A DNA stretch of 12,579 bases, from the NCBI GenBank assembly GCA_009827205.1, contig WUAK01000053.1:1-12579 (forward strand), in the 5' to 3' direction. Source of the DNA: Phycisphaeraceae bacterium. GTDB taxonomy: Bacteria > Planctomycetota > Phycisphaerae > Phycisphaerales > UBA1924. Made by a program: the position numbers and the translations under genes. Shown here piece by piece: positions 1 through 7,401 of the stretch (position 1 is its first letter; every line of letters begins with the position of its first letter). Below the pieces are notes generated by a model, which saw only the letters and a program-made list of their open reading frames with translations, was not told where the DNA came from and did not search any database.

Positions 1-62
1 AACACAGCGAACTGCTCGCGAGTATCAAGGCGGAACTCGTCAAACTCGCGGCGGCACGCTAA
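1..62 (+). CDS. 3' end of an unidentified gene (partial)
   Basis: An open frame enters from the left edge at base 3 and ends at a TAA at 60-62. It encodes only 19 residues, HSELLASIKAELVKLAAAR, which look like an amphipathic C-terminal helix. This is too little to assign a family. It is probably the upstream neighbour, and perhaps operon partner, of the membrane protein starting 28 bp later on the same strand. The call rests on helix-like composition and on the stop lying just before the next gene, so it is tentative. Confidence 0.4.
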   Translation, partial: HSELLASIKAELVKLAAAR

Positions 63-90
63 TACCGGCTTGGTTGTAGACTCGCCGCGG

Positions 91-774
91 ATGGTCAAGC
101 TCTACTTCATCTTTGTGCTTGTCGCGATGACCGCGATCATCGTCGCCAGCCGGTGGCTGCCCGTCTGGGGCGCGTGCATGGTCATCCCCGCGTCGCTGCT
201 CTTTTTCATATGGTTCGGGCTCGCGGTGATCCGCAGCTGGACGCGCGTGCTCTACAAGGCATCGCTCGAAGATCAGTCGATCGTGCTCCGCGGCGCGACC
301 GTGGTCGTGCACTCGGTCGAGGCGTGCGAGGCGCCCGAAGAGTTCCGCAACCTCGATGAAGAAGAGCAGGGCAACCCGTACATCCCAACCCGATTCGTCT
401 GGATTGAGTTGAGCGTGCACCCGGATCCGCAATCGGAAGCTCAGTCACGTGAGAGTATCGATGAACTGGGCGGCAAATGGCTCGCCCACGGGTTCACACT
501 CGCAGTGCCCAGCGCCGAAGGCGAGCAGGAGAAACCGGACGCATTCGCGCTGCTCAAGCGAGTGCCGGCGATGGTGTACCAAGCCGAGCGCACAGACGGT
601 GAACCGGCCGAGCCCGACGAGGACGACGATCTTGTCATCGCGGGCCCGGCGCGGATCAGATTGCTCTTTGGGGTGCCGAGCGATCTGCCCGACGAACTCG
701 CGATCAGGTATCAGCTGCTCGAATTCTCGAGAGTCACGCTCCCACCGGCGGATCCTGTTCAACGCCTGACCTGA
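91..774 (+). CDS. Small membrane protein with two N-terminal helices, unknown function
   Basis: 227 residues from the ATG at 91. An in-frame TTG at 70 would add seven polar residues ahead of the first membrane helix; I prefer the ATG because the protein then begins directly with MVKLYFIF. Two hydrophobic stretches (about residues 3-20 and 27-48) form a hairpin, followed by a soluble region of about 180 residues. That region contains an acidic loop (residues 88-92), a second acidic run (EPDEDDD, about 174-180) and beta-rich segments. I do not recognise the family. No Shine-Dalgarno sequence is visible before either start. The last 16 bp overlap the 3' end of the convergent FG-GAP gene. The reading frame and membrane hairpin are clear; the function is not. 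Confidence 0.75.
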   Translation: MVKLYFIFVLVAMTAIIVASRWLPVWGACMVIPASLLFFIWFGLAVIRSWTRVLYKASLEDQSIVLRGATVVVHSVEACEAPEEFRNLDEEEQGNPYIPTRFVWIELSVHPDPQSEAQSRESIDELGGKWLAHGFTLAVPSAEGEQEKPDAFALLKRVPAMVYQAERTDGEPAEPDEDDDLVIAGPARIRLLFGVPSDLPDELAIRYQLLEFSRVTLPPADPVQRLT

Positions 775-1976
775 AGCAGCACGCTGATATCGCCCGAGTC
801 GTAGTTTCCGGTGACGATGTCGAGAAGCCCGTCCCCGTTGAGGTCGCCGATAGCCGGGCTTGGTGAGTCGCCCCCGGTCTCGAACGGGAACGACCGCTCG
901 AATGTCCCGTCGCCCTTGCCGAGCGTAATGGAGATGCGTGATTCGCGGCGCATGCCCGTGCCGCTGGTGATGAGATCGAGATAACCGTCTGCGTTGATAT
1001 CAACGAGCCTGAGCCCGGTCGTCGCCACCGCAACTCGGAACACCGAACCAGACTCGATCAGGTTGCCCTGGCCGTCGCCGAACATCACGCTCACCTGCGG
1101 TCCCTCGTCGGCGATGACTACCGCGTCGAGATTCGTATCGCCGTTGAGATCACCGAGTTGAAGCGCCATTGGGCGCTCGAACGCCTCAAAGGGCGTGTGC
1201 CCCTCGAGTGTGAATCCATTGCTGGTAAGAAAAGTGCCGTTGCCCATGCCCGCGAGCACGGTGACCGCGTTGCCGCGCATGTCGGTCATGCACGCGTCAA
1301 GGTAACCGTCGCCCGTGATGTCCTCGATCTCGAGCTGTGAATACGGGTGTCTGTGTGCGAAGTAGGGCTGGTGCGGCGCTCGTTCGAAACCACCCTTGCC
1401 GTTGCCAAGGAGTACAGCGAGCGCGTGATCCTCGACGAGTGTCGCCAATGCATCGTCGTGACCGTCGTTGTTGACATCGGCGAGCACGATCGAATGGACG
1501 TGCGGATCGCCCTCGTCCTTCATCGAAAAGTACATGGGGCTATCGAAAGTGCCGTCTCCATTCCCGATCAGGAAGGCTATTTCATATGAGTGGTGGTGGT
1601 AACAGGCGAGGTCGGGGACCCCGTCGCTGTTGATATCGCCTACCGCGGCACCCAGCACTGTCTCTCCGAGCTTGATCGGCCGGCCAGCGTAGGTCAGGTT
1701 TCCGGTGCCGTCGTTGAGCAGGACCAGGACATGGCCTGACTCTGGATCGGGGTCACGCCCGCAGCACGGGCCGCACACAACCGCGGCATCAAGATCGCCG
1801 TCCAGATCGAGATCCACGAGCACGGGTGCGCCGGCCATTGGTCCGACCGGGATCGGGTCACCAAGCGCCTCAAAGTGAACGGGTGACTGTGATCGATCGA
1901 GACACGACGGCGCACCGACGAGTGACAAAGCGAGAACGGGCATAAGCATGGCTGGTCTCCGGGTGTTGTGATTCAT
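759..1976 (-). CDS. Exported FG-GAP/VCBS repeat beta-propeller protein
   Basis: 405 residues from the ATG at 1976. The open frame extends 40 codons further upstream, but that extension is low-complexity and would bury the signal peptide. Residues 1-25 form a signal sequence (MNHNTRRP, then a hydrophobic core) ending near Cys25. The context before Cys25 is APS, a poor lipobox, so lipoprotein processing is uncertain. Seven calcium-loop motifs of the D-x-[DN]-x-D-G-x-x-D type start at about residues 55, 114, 167, 219, 276, 326 and 378. They are spaced 50-59 residues apart, which fits a seven-bladed propeller. Six of the seven keep the glycine; the one at 276 has Thr. Three cysteines (68, 71, 72) sit in an insert after the first motif. 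Such proteins are usually extracytoplasmic and used for binding; no ligand can be named. The gene lies 91 bp downstream of the LytTR regulator. Confidence 0.88.
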   Translation of the reverse strand: MNHNTRRPAMLMPVLALSLVGAPSCLDRSQSPVHFEALGDPIPVGPMAGAPVLVDLDLDGDLDAAVVCGPCCGRDPDPESGHVLVLLNDGTGNLTYAGRPIKLGETVLGAAVGDINSDGVPDLACYHHHSYEIAFLIGNGDGTFDSPMYFSMKDEGDPHVHSIVLADVNNDGHDDALATLVEDHALAVLLGNGKGGFERAPHQPYFAHRHPYSQLEIEDITGDGYLDACMTDMRGNAVTVLAGMGNGTFLTSNGFTLEGHTPFEAFERPMALQLGDLNGDTNLDAVVIADEGPQVSVMFGDGQGNLIESGSVFRVAVATTGLRLVDINADGYLDLITSGTGMRRESRISITLGKGDGTFERSFPFETGGDSPSPAIGDLNGDGLLDIVTGNYDSGDISVLLQVRR

Positions 1977-2067
1977 CGGAGCGTGATACCAGCCCGGGCA
2001 CGGACGGAATAGGTGATTCAAGCCAACGGCGCGGGATGGAGACCCAGCGGCGCGACTTTCTGAGGGG

Positions 2068-2913
2068 CTAGGAGCCGAGCCTGGACTCGAGGTCACCCCT
2101 GCGTCGCCGACTCACGGGGACGACATCCCCGGTATCCAGCACCGCATCGCCCTCGCGGTGGGCACCGCCCTTGACCTCGACGATTCTGCTCACATTCACG
2201 AGCCTTGAGCGATGCACACGGACAAACCCGAGATCGGCAAGCCTCTCCTCCATCTCGGAGAGAGCAGGCCTCACCCGAACCTCCCCCGATTCGGTCCGGA
2301 GAACGCACCCGCCGCCGACACCGGGTTCGACCCAGAGCACCTCGACCGGCGAGATGACCGCCTGCCCTGAGCGGGTCTCGATGACAAGCCGCGGCGAATT
2401 GGCTTTGGATTCTGGTTCTAAGTGCCCGTTACTTTCGATGATGCGCAGCTTTGCCCGTGTATCGAGCAGGACCCCAATGAGCACGAGAAACCCGTAACAG
2501 AGCGCTCCGACACCGATGAATTGCGGCCCGGACTTGAACACACTTGGTCCGAAGAGGGACCAGATCACGCCGTTGGGGTGAAAGACCTTCCGAAGCGGGA
2601 TCGACACAAAAAGAAACAGGCACCCAAACACGAACGCGATGAGCAAGTGTCTCCAGAGATTCGCGAGCCGATGCTCCCCTTCGATCGGCCACCTACGCGC
2701 GAGCAGGATCACGCCGGGCGCAGCGATCCAGAGCAAGAACCAGCTCGGCAGTTGGTAGAGAAAGGCCGCGATCCAAGACAAGTCCTTTGGAGAGTTCTGG
2801 AGCTGCGCCCACTGCTGCGTGGGCCCCATGAGCGCCGGGACAAGACACACCAGCCCTGTGAGCAGGACGGTTCTCCCGAAGACCGCGCTGGTTGGGTTTG
2901 GATCAAGAGACAT
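2068..2913 (-). CDS. Membrane-bound LytTR-family DNA-binding regulator
   Basis: 281 residues. Four hydrophobic segments at about 12-30, 48-72, 88-106 and 131-150 form a membrane domain resembling the sensor part of LytS-like proteins. A linker of about 25 residues leads to a LytTR domain at about 175-278. Recognisable LytTR features are the ISPVEVLWVEP strand, the VRVRPALSEMEERL helix and the F-V-R-V-H-R-S-R-L-V-N signature at 230-240. There is no receiver, histidine kinase or HATPase domain, so this is a one-component, membrane-tethered regulator, probably sensing something at or in the membrane. The start is the ATG at 2913, 27 bp after the small upstream gene; no Shine-Dalgarno site is seen. 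The likeliest targets are its own cluster, including the downstream FG-GAP gene, but I could not point to a LytTR-type direct-repeat site. Family assignment is firm; signal and regulon are unknown. Confidence 0.9.
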   Translation of the reverse strand: MSLDPNPTSAVFGRTVLLTGLVCLVPALMGPTQQWAQLQNSPKDLSWIAAFLYQLPSWFLLWIAAPGVILLARRWPIEGEHRLANLWRHLLIAFVFGCLFLFVSIPLRKVFHPNGVIWSLFGPSVFKSGPQFIGVGALCYGFLVLIGVLLDTRAKLRIIESNGHLEPESKANSPRLVIETRSGQAVISPVEVLWVEPGVGGGCVLRTESGEVRVRPALSEMEERLADLGFVRVHRSRLVNVSRIVEVKGGAHREGDAVLDTGDVVPVSRRRRGDLESRLGS

Positions 2914-2940
2914 TCAATGGGTCTACAGCCAGCCTGGCAT

Positions 2941-3246
2941 TCAGTGCCACGACCCGCTGCGGAGACTCGAGTCGAGGCTGGGCATCCACCGGCGAGCGGT
3001 CGATGCGTCGAATCGTGCTGGAAGCGGATCGGGGATATTCGAGTCCTCTTCAGGCTCAAGAAGACACTCGATCAGAGCCTCCGTCACTCGCTCTGGTGGG
3101 CGGACGCCACCCGACCAGTACTCATAATCCTGGAAGCACAGCGAAACCGTGAGCTGCTGAATCGATCCGTCGGCCAGCGTGAGCGTGACTGTGTGCGTCC
3201 AGCCCGTGCTCGTCTCGGATTCCTGCTCGACTCGGACCGCGGTCAT
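2941..3246 (-). CDS. Small conserved-looking hypothetical protein
   Basis: 101 residues from the ATG at 3246. The open frame extends 17 codons upstream (to 3297), but that stretch is basic and would consume much of the divergent promoter region. The body looks like a real folded protein. A GWTHTVTLTLADGS beta-hairpin is followed by CFQDYEYWSGGVRPPERV, a helix (TEALIECLLE), then PLPARFDASTARRWMPSLD. No signal peptide or membrane helix is present. I cannot assign a function. It heads the minus-strand cluster with the LytTR regulator (27 bp gap) and the FG-GAP protein, and is divergent from the ABC permease. Confidence 0.7.
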   Translation of the reverse strand: MTAVRVEQESETSTGWTHTVTLTLADGSIQQLTVSLCFQDYEYWSGGVRPPERVTEALIECLLEPEEDSNIPDPLPARFDASTARRWMPSLDSSLRSGSWH

Positions 3247-3345
3247 GCGAGTACCCCTTGCCGCCACCAAAGAGCGTTTGGGTGGTAGCATCCCCAAGCC
3301 GGGCGGTGTCTATGTAGACAGCCAACCACGGGGGACTCGCTCTTC
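3247..3345. promoter_or_regulatory. Divergent intergenic region with a short dyad
   Basis: These 99 bp separate the small minus-strand gene from the + strand ABC permease, so promoters for both should lie here. A perfect dyad GTCTA-TG-TAGAC sits at 3308-3319, 26 bp before the permease ATG. A second, bulged inverted repeat (CCACCAAA / TTTGGGTGG) lies at about 3264-3285. A GGGGGA run about 10 bases before the permease start might serve as a weak ribosome binding site. I found no convincing -35/-10 pair. The placement of promoters is inference; the dyad is directly visible. Confidence 0.35.
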
Positions 3346-4674
3346 ATGACCTTTCTCATCGAAACCATACGGCTCGGACTCTCCAATCTGAGATTGCACC
3401 TGCTCAGGTCATTCTTGACCGCGCTTGGCATCATCATCGGCGTCTCGGCTGTGGTGACCATGGTTTCTATCGGAGAAGGCTCGAAACAACAGGCCCTGAT
3501 GCAGATCGAGCGGCTGGGAGCCAGGAACATCATTATCCGGTCCCAGAAGCCGCCGCAAGCCCAGCAGCAGCAGGGCCAGCAGCAGAGCTTTACCAACAAA
3601 TACGGCCTCACAAGGTCGGATTTCTCAGTCATCGAAGCTTCTTTCCCTGACGCGACCTCCATCGTCCCTCTGAAAGAGGTCGGATCTCAGATCATCCGAG
3701 GGCCCAAGCGGAAGGTCAGCCAGACGTTTGGCACGACACCAGAGATGAGAGACGTCGCCCAGCTACGCGTCGCGCGCGGCAGGTACCTCACGCAAGCCGA
3801 CATTGATCAACGAGCGATGGTGTGCGTCATCGGTGCCGAGATCGCCAAGGAGATGTTCCATCTCGAGGACCCGCTTGAGGAGACGCTCCGCATCGACGAG
3901 AAGACGTTCCAGGTTGTGGGTGTGCTCGCTCCAATCGGGCTCTCTGGCGGCGCGGGGGCTGCCCTCGTCGGCAGAGATCTGAACCTCGACGTGCACATCC
4001 CGATCACAACAGCACGCGCCACATTCGGCGACATGGTCGTCCGCAGAGGCTCGGGCTCGTTCCAAGCGAGTGAAGTCGAGGTCGCTGAGATCTATGTCCA
4101 GAGCCCGAACCGAGAACGGGTGCTCGACGATTCTGAAATCATGCGCAGATTGCTCAATGTGCGCCACCCGGACATGGAAGACATCGGGCTCATCGTCCCT
4201 TACGAGTTGCTCGAGGAAGCACGGAGACAGGCGCTCACGTGGACCGTGACGCTCAGCGCGATCGCGGGCATCTCGCTGCTCGTGGGCGGCATCGGGATCA
4301 TGAACATCATGCTGGCCAACGTGACCGAACGAACGCGTGAGATCGGCATCAGACGCTCGCTCGGCGCGACACGCCGGCACATCATCTGGCAGTTCCTCGT
4401 CGAAACGGGTGTGCTGAGCATGATCGGCGGTCTGGTTGGGATCGCGGTTGGTGTGGGGGGGAGCCTGCTCATCGGGTGGGTTACACCCAAGCTCCCGTCG
4501 TGGCCCGTGATCGGCAAGCTTGTGCCGCCCGATGTGAACGCGCCGATCCAGGTAACCCCGTGGTCGATGATCGTCGCGTTCACAGTCGCGTCTCTGACCG
4601 GGCTTGTGTTCGGGCTTTACCCCGCGATGAAGGCGTCCAAGCAGGATCCGATCGTCGCGCTCAGGCACGACTAA
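3346..4674 (+). CDS. MacB/FtsX-type ABC transporter permease
   Basis: 442 residues. The order is typical of the MacB/LolC-type superfamily. TM1 (about 20-43) is followed by a large extracytoplasmic MacB_PCD domain (about 45-295) and then three helices (about 302-324, 348-376, 406-428). The cytoplasmic segment TERTREIGIRRSLGATRRHI (328-347) is the conserved FtsX region that contacts the ATPase. The C-terminus GLYPAMKASKQDPIVALRHD is classical for the family. A Gln-rich insert (PPQAQQQQGQQQS, about 69-81) lies early in the periplasmic domain. These permeases act as dimers with a LolD/MacB-like ATPase in mechanotransmission, lipoprotein traffic or efflux. No ATPase or HlyD-type adaptor gene flanks this one: the upstream gene is divergent and the downstream gene convergent. 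It is therefore probably transcribed alone and its partner is encoded elsewhere. Start ATG at 3346. Substrate unknown. Confidence 0.9.
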   Translation: MTFLIETIRLGLSNLRLHLLRSFLTALGIIIGVSAVVTMVSIGEGSKQQALMQIERLGARNIIIRSQKPPQAQQQQGQQQSFTNKYGLTRSDFSVIEASFPDATSIVPLKEVGSQIIRGPKRKVSQTFGTTPEMRDVAQLRVARGRYLTQADIDQRAMVCVIGAEIAKEMFHLEDPLEETLRIDEKTFQVVGVLAPIGLSGGAGAALVGRDLNLDVHIPITTARATFGDMVVRRGSGSFQASEVEVAEIYVQSPNRERVLDDSEIMRRLLNVRHPDMEDIGLIVPYELLEEARRQALTWTVTLSAIAGISLLVGGIGIMNIMLANVTERTREIGIRRSLGATRRHIIWQFLVETGVLSMIGGLVGIAVGVGGSLLIGWVTPKLPSWPVIGKLVPPDVNAPIQVTPWSMIVAFTVASLTGLVFGLYPAMKASKQDPIVALRHD

Positions 4675-4697
4675 TCTACAAGCAGAGGCATAGGAAA

Positions 4698-4717
4698 ACA
4701 CCGCCCTTCGGCGGTGT
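4698..4717. terminator. Bidirectional hairpin terminator
   Basis: A perfect 8-bp stem (ACACCGCC / GGCGGTGT) closes a 4-base CTTC loop. It lies 23 bp after the permease stop and 33 bp after the infC stop on the opposite strand. Reading on the minus strand, the stem is followed directly by a short T run (TTTCC; TTTT if the closing base is counted). On the plus strand it is followed by ACGTTTCG. The position between two convergent stops and the symmetry suggest it ends both transcripts, more efficiently for infC. Confidence 0.8.
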
Positions 4718-4750
4718 ACGTTTCGTTGCAGTTGAGGAGCTTGGAGCGGA

Positions 4751-5548
<798 letters not shown>

Positions 5549-5556
5549 GAGTGGTT

Positions 5557-5560
5557 CTCC
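5557..5560 (-). promoter_or_regulatory. Ribosome binding site deciding the infC start
   Basis: On the minus strand GGAG is followed by eight bases and then an in-frame ATC at 5548. This is near-optimal Shine-Dalgarno spacing in a window where most genes show no such site. Neither the GTG at 5497 nor the ATG at 5488 has a comparable sequence at the right distance. This is the main sequence evidence for an AUC start. Confidence 0.65.
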
Positions 5561-5887
5561 GATTCAGCCGCTCTTTTGACTTCCTGTGGTCGGGGCACGC
5601 GGCTGATCCGCCCGGACCGAGGTTTCCTCAAACAGTCGTGCGTACCGCACGCTCTACAAGACGCTTACATCAGGGCGGAACGGCCGCACAAAGAGACGCA
5701 AGCTAGAACAGTTTCGACATGTATCGGGCCCGGGATCATGAAGAGAGAGAAAGCGCCGAGCATCCACAAGGAACGAGCTGGTCGCCCTTTAGCATGGTCG
5801 GTTTTTGTTCAGACAGGTTCCCGTACATACGCGCAATGCTAAGCCCACACGTAGCCGGCGACAAGGAAAAACGAAGGCTGAATGGGC
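5561..5887 (-). promoter_or_regulatory. Kinase-infC intergenic region / infC leader
   Basis: The gap between the kinase stop and the infC start (5549-5887) holds no credible gene on either strand. On inspection it contains a perfect 6-bp hairpin CGTGCG-TAC-CGCACG at 5637-5651 and a small GAGG-AAA-CCTC hairpin at 5619-5629 (as read on the minus strand). It also has a palindromic CGGGCCCG at about 5725-5732 and a 7-bp inverted repeat TTAGCAT/ATGCTAA at 5789-5795 and 5836-5842. The infC promoter and 5' leader probably lie here, but I could not pick a convincing -35/-10 pair. No clear terminator for the kinase gene is visible; a T-rich stretch follows its stop without a GC-rich stem. Confidence 0.4.
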
Positions 5888-7261
5888 TCATCGAGTGAAC
5901 TGGAGGATGTTCACGAAAATGCTGACCACCGCAACGCAAAGCGTCACGATGAACGCGGTCATGATCCATGGACGCACATCCTGGTTTCGAGACTGATCGA
6001 TCGGGATCTCAGCGGTCTCAGCGGAGGCCTCGGCGGCTGCGACCGCGGCGAGATCTTCATCCCCAAACAAGTCCTTGTGAGCCAGGGGCGGCGACTCGCC
6101 CTTGTGGACAGCACGCAGATCGATCAGCAGGTCCTTGCAGCTCTGGTACCGCTTGGAGGGGCTCTTGGCCATCATCATCTCGATGATCTCAGAGACTCCA
6201 GCGGAGAGCTTCGGGTTTACATGATCCGGGGGGACAAGCTCGGCCTTCAGGTGCTTGTGCATCACGGCAGAGGGGTTCTTGCCCTCGTAAGGCACCGCAC
6301 CGGTGACCATGTGATAGAACGTCGAGCCCAGCGAATAGATATCCGCAGGGGGTCCGATCTCTCGCTCGCCTCGGATCTGCTCGGGAGAGATGTAGTAAGG
6401 GGTGCCGAAGGCCTTGCCGGCCTCGGCCTCAGCGGCCTCTTTGTCAGAAACCGCGCGAGCAAGACCCATGTCCGCGAGCTTGACCACGCTGTCCTTGGTG
6501 ATCATCACGTTCTTGGGCTTCACATCGCGGTGGATCAGGCCCTTGCCGTGGGCGTGCTGGAGCGCCTCGGCGACCTGCATCACGACCTCGACAGCGTCGG
6601 TCTCGCTGAATCGTTTCTGCTTGACGATGTCGTCGTACACGGTTCTGCCGTCCACGTACTCCATCACGAAGTAGTGGAACTCACCGGCTTTACCGACATC
6701 GAACGCCTGCACGATATTCGGATGATTCAGCGTCGCAGCGGCGCGGCCTTCGGCGTAGAAACGCTCGATGAACTGAGGGTTGTCGCTGAACTTACGGGGC
6801 AGCACCTTGATCGCGACCGTCCGGTCGAGACTCAGCTGATTGGCCTTGAAGACCGTTGCCATCGCGCCAGCGCCGAGCTTGCCAAGAATCCGAAATCCGG
6901 GGATCTTCTGGCCCGAACGCTCGGCTTCGATGATCCTCCGGAGGCGAGCGATCTGACGCTGGGTGACGTACTGGTTGTCGACAAGAACCTGGACCAGCGA
7001 AGCCTGATTGGCATCCTCCCGGAGCTCTTTGGCCTGCTCGAGACAGTGCTGAACCTCGTCCTGCGTGGCCAGCCCCTGATCGATAACAAGCCGACCGACG
7101 AGCGTGTCGATATTCGTATTGCCCTTGGCAACTTCCTGGATGGCTTCCTCAGCCTGCCTTGTGGTGGGCGAGGGCACCGGGCGCGTCTTGCCGGCCGAGT
7201 CTTTCATCGGTGACGTGTCTTCCATGTTGCCTTCGCTGGGTGCTGCCATCTGATCTGGCAT
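5888..7261 (-). CDS. Membrane-tailed Hanks-type serine/threonine protein kinase
   Basis: 457 residues. Residues 1-45 are polar and probably disordered. Residues 50-112 hold two tandem units, VGRLVIDQGLATQDEVQHCL and LVQVLVDNQYVTQRQIARL, resembling the helical repeat found at the N-terminus of GspE/PilB-type ATPases. The kinase domain spans about 123-385. It has a glycine loop GKLGAGAMATVF (127-138), AIK Lys152, the alpha-C Glu171, HRDVKPKN with Asp246 and Asn251, and the metal loop DMG (264-266, in place of DFG). It also has GTPYYISPE (286-294), Asp307 in ADIYSLG, and Arg371. All catalytic residues are kept, so activity is expected. An Ala/Glu-rich linker leads to one C-terminal membrane helix (about 432-454) with almost nothing beyond it. 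The kinase is therefore cytoplasmic and tail-anchored, with no external sensor domain. Met1 (7261) is used; Met5, 13 and 19 are alternatives. GAGA 10 bases upstream is a weak ribosome binding site. Substrate unknown. Confidence 0.92.
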   Translation of the reverse strand: MPDQMAAPSEGNMEDTSPMKDSAGKTRPVPSPTTRQAEEAIQEVAKGNTNIDTLVGRLVIDQGLATQDEVQHCLEQAKELREDANQASLVQVLVDNQYVTQRQIARLRRIIEAERSGQKIPGFRILGKLGAGAMATVFKANQLSLDRTVAIKVLPRKFSDNPQFIERFYAEGRAAATLNHPNIVQAFDVGKAGEFHYFVMEYVDGRTVYDDIVKQKRFSETDAVEVVMQVAEALQHAHGKGLIHRDVKPKNVMITKDSVVKLADMGLARAVSDKEAAEAEAGKAFGTPYYISPEQIRGEREIGPPADIYSLGSTFYHMVTGAVPYEGKNPSAVMHKHLKAELVPPDHVNPKLSAGVSEIIEMMMAKSPSKRYQSCKDLLIDLRAVHKGESPPLAHKDLFGDEDLAAVAAAEASAETAEIPIDQSRNQDVRPWIMTAFIVTLCVAVVSIFVNILQFTR

Positions 7262-7401
7262 AGTAGTAGCATCTCGCGGCCCAGAACGCTACTGAGCGAT
7301 TGAATGGTGTATTGAGCGATCATGGCTTTCCCGAGATCGAAGGCACCCCGCCTCTCTATCCTATAGTCCGCCCCAACCCAGACAGAGGTTCCAGTCTTCC
7401 A
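7262..7401. promoter_or_regulatory. Divergent control region between kinase and permease
   Basis: 140 bp separate the kinase start from the permease start, so both promoters should lie here. A direct repeat A[CT]TGAGCGAT occurs at 7291-7300 and 7311-7320. A TATAGT hexamer at 7362-7367, 34 bp before the permease ATG, could be a -10 element, but no matching -35 is present at the expected distance. AGAGG at 7384-7388 is rather far (13 bases) from the ATG to be a good ribosome binding site. Confidence 0.4.
7291..7320 (+). repeat. Pair of 10-bp direct repeats, 20-bp period
   Basis: Two copies of A[CT]TGAGCGAT, identical over the last eight bases, start 20 bp apart. This is about two turns of the helix, so both sites face the same side of DNA. 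The pair lies 30-59 bp upstream of the kinase start and about 80 bp upstream of the permease start. The spacing suits a dimeric regulator, but two short copies can also arise by chance. Confidence 0.45.

Noticed and set aside
1977..2096. Upstream extension of the FG-GAP frame to 2096
   Set aside because: The 40 extra residues are Ser/Pro/Arg-rich, overlap the end of the LytTR gene, and would place the signal peptide internally.
2422..3288. 288-codon plus-strand frame opposite the LytTR and small genes
   Set aside because: Arg/Pro/Glu-rich shadow; the minus strand holds a recognisable LytTR protein.
3549..3591. CAG-rich stretch in the ABC permease as a nucleotide repeat
   Set aside because: It is an irregular Gln-rich coding segment, in frame, without a regular repeat unit.
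3763..4701. 312-codon open frame on the minus strand opposite the ABC permease
   Set aside because: Composition is Arg/Asp/His-heavy and featureless, and the plus-strand permease is unmistakable.
5789..5842. Inverted repeat TTAGCAT/ATGCTAA as a possible structured RNA or kinase terminator
   Set aside because: Only seven base pairs with a 40-base gap and no T run after the stem; too weak to call.
5882..7213. 443-codon open frame on the plus strand opposite the kinase
   Set aside because: The kinase frame on the minus strand shows every catalytic motif. The antisense translation is His/Asp/Arg/Leu-rich with no family features, as expected for the shadow of a GC-rich gene.
7300..7401. Upstream extension of the permease to ATG-like codons near 7300
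   Set aside because: The added residues do not resemble a permease N-terminus and span the TGAGCGAT repeat and likely promoter.
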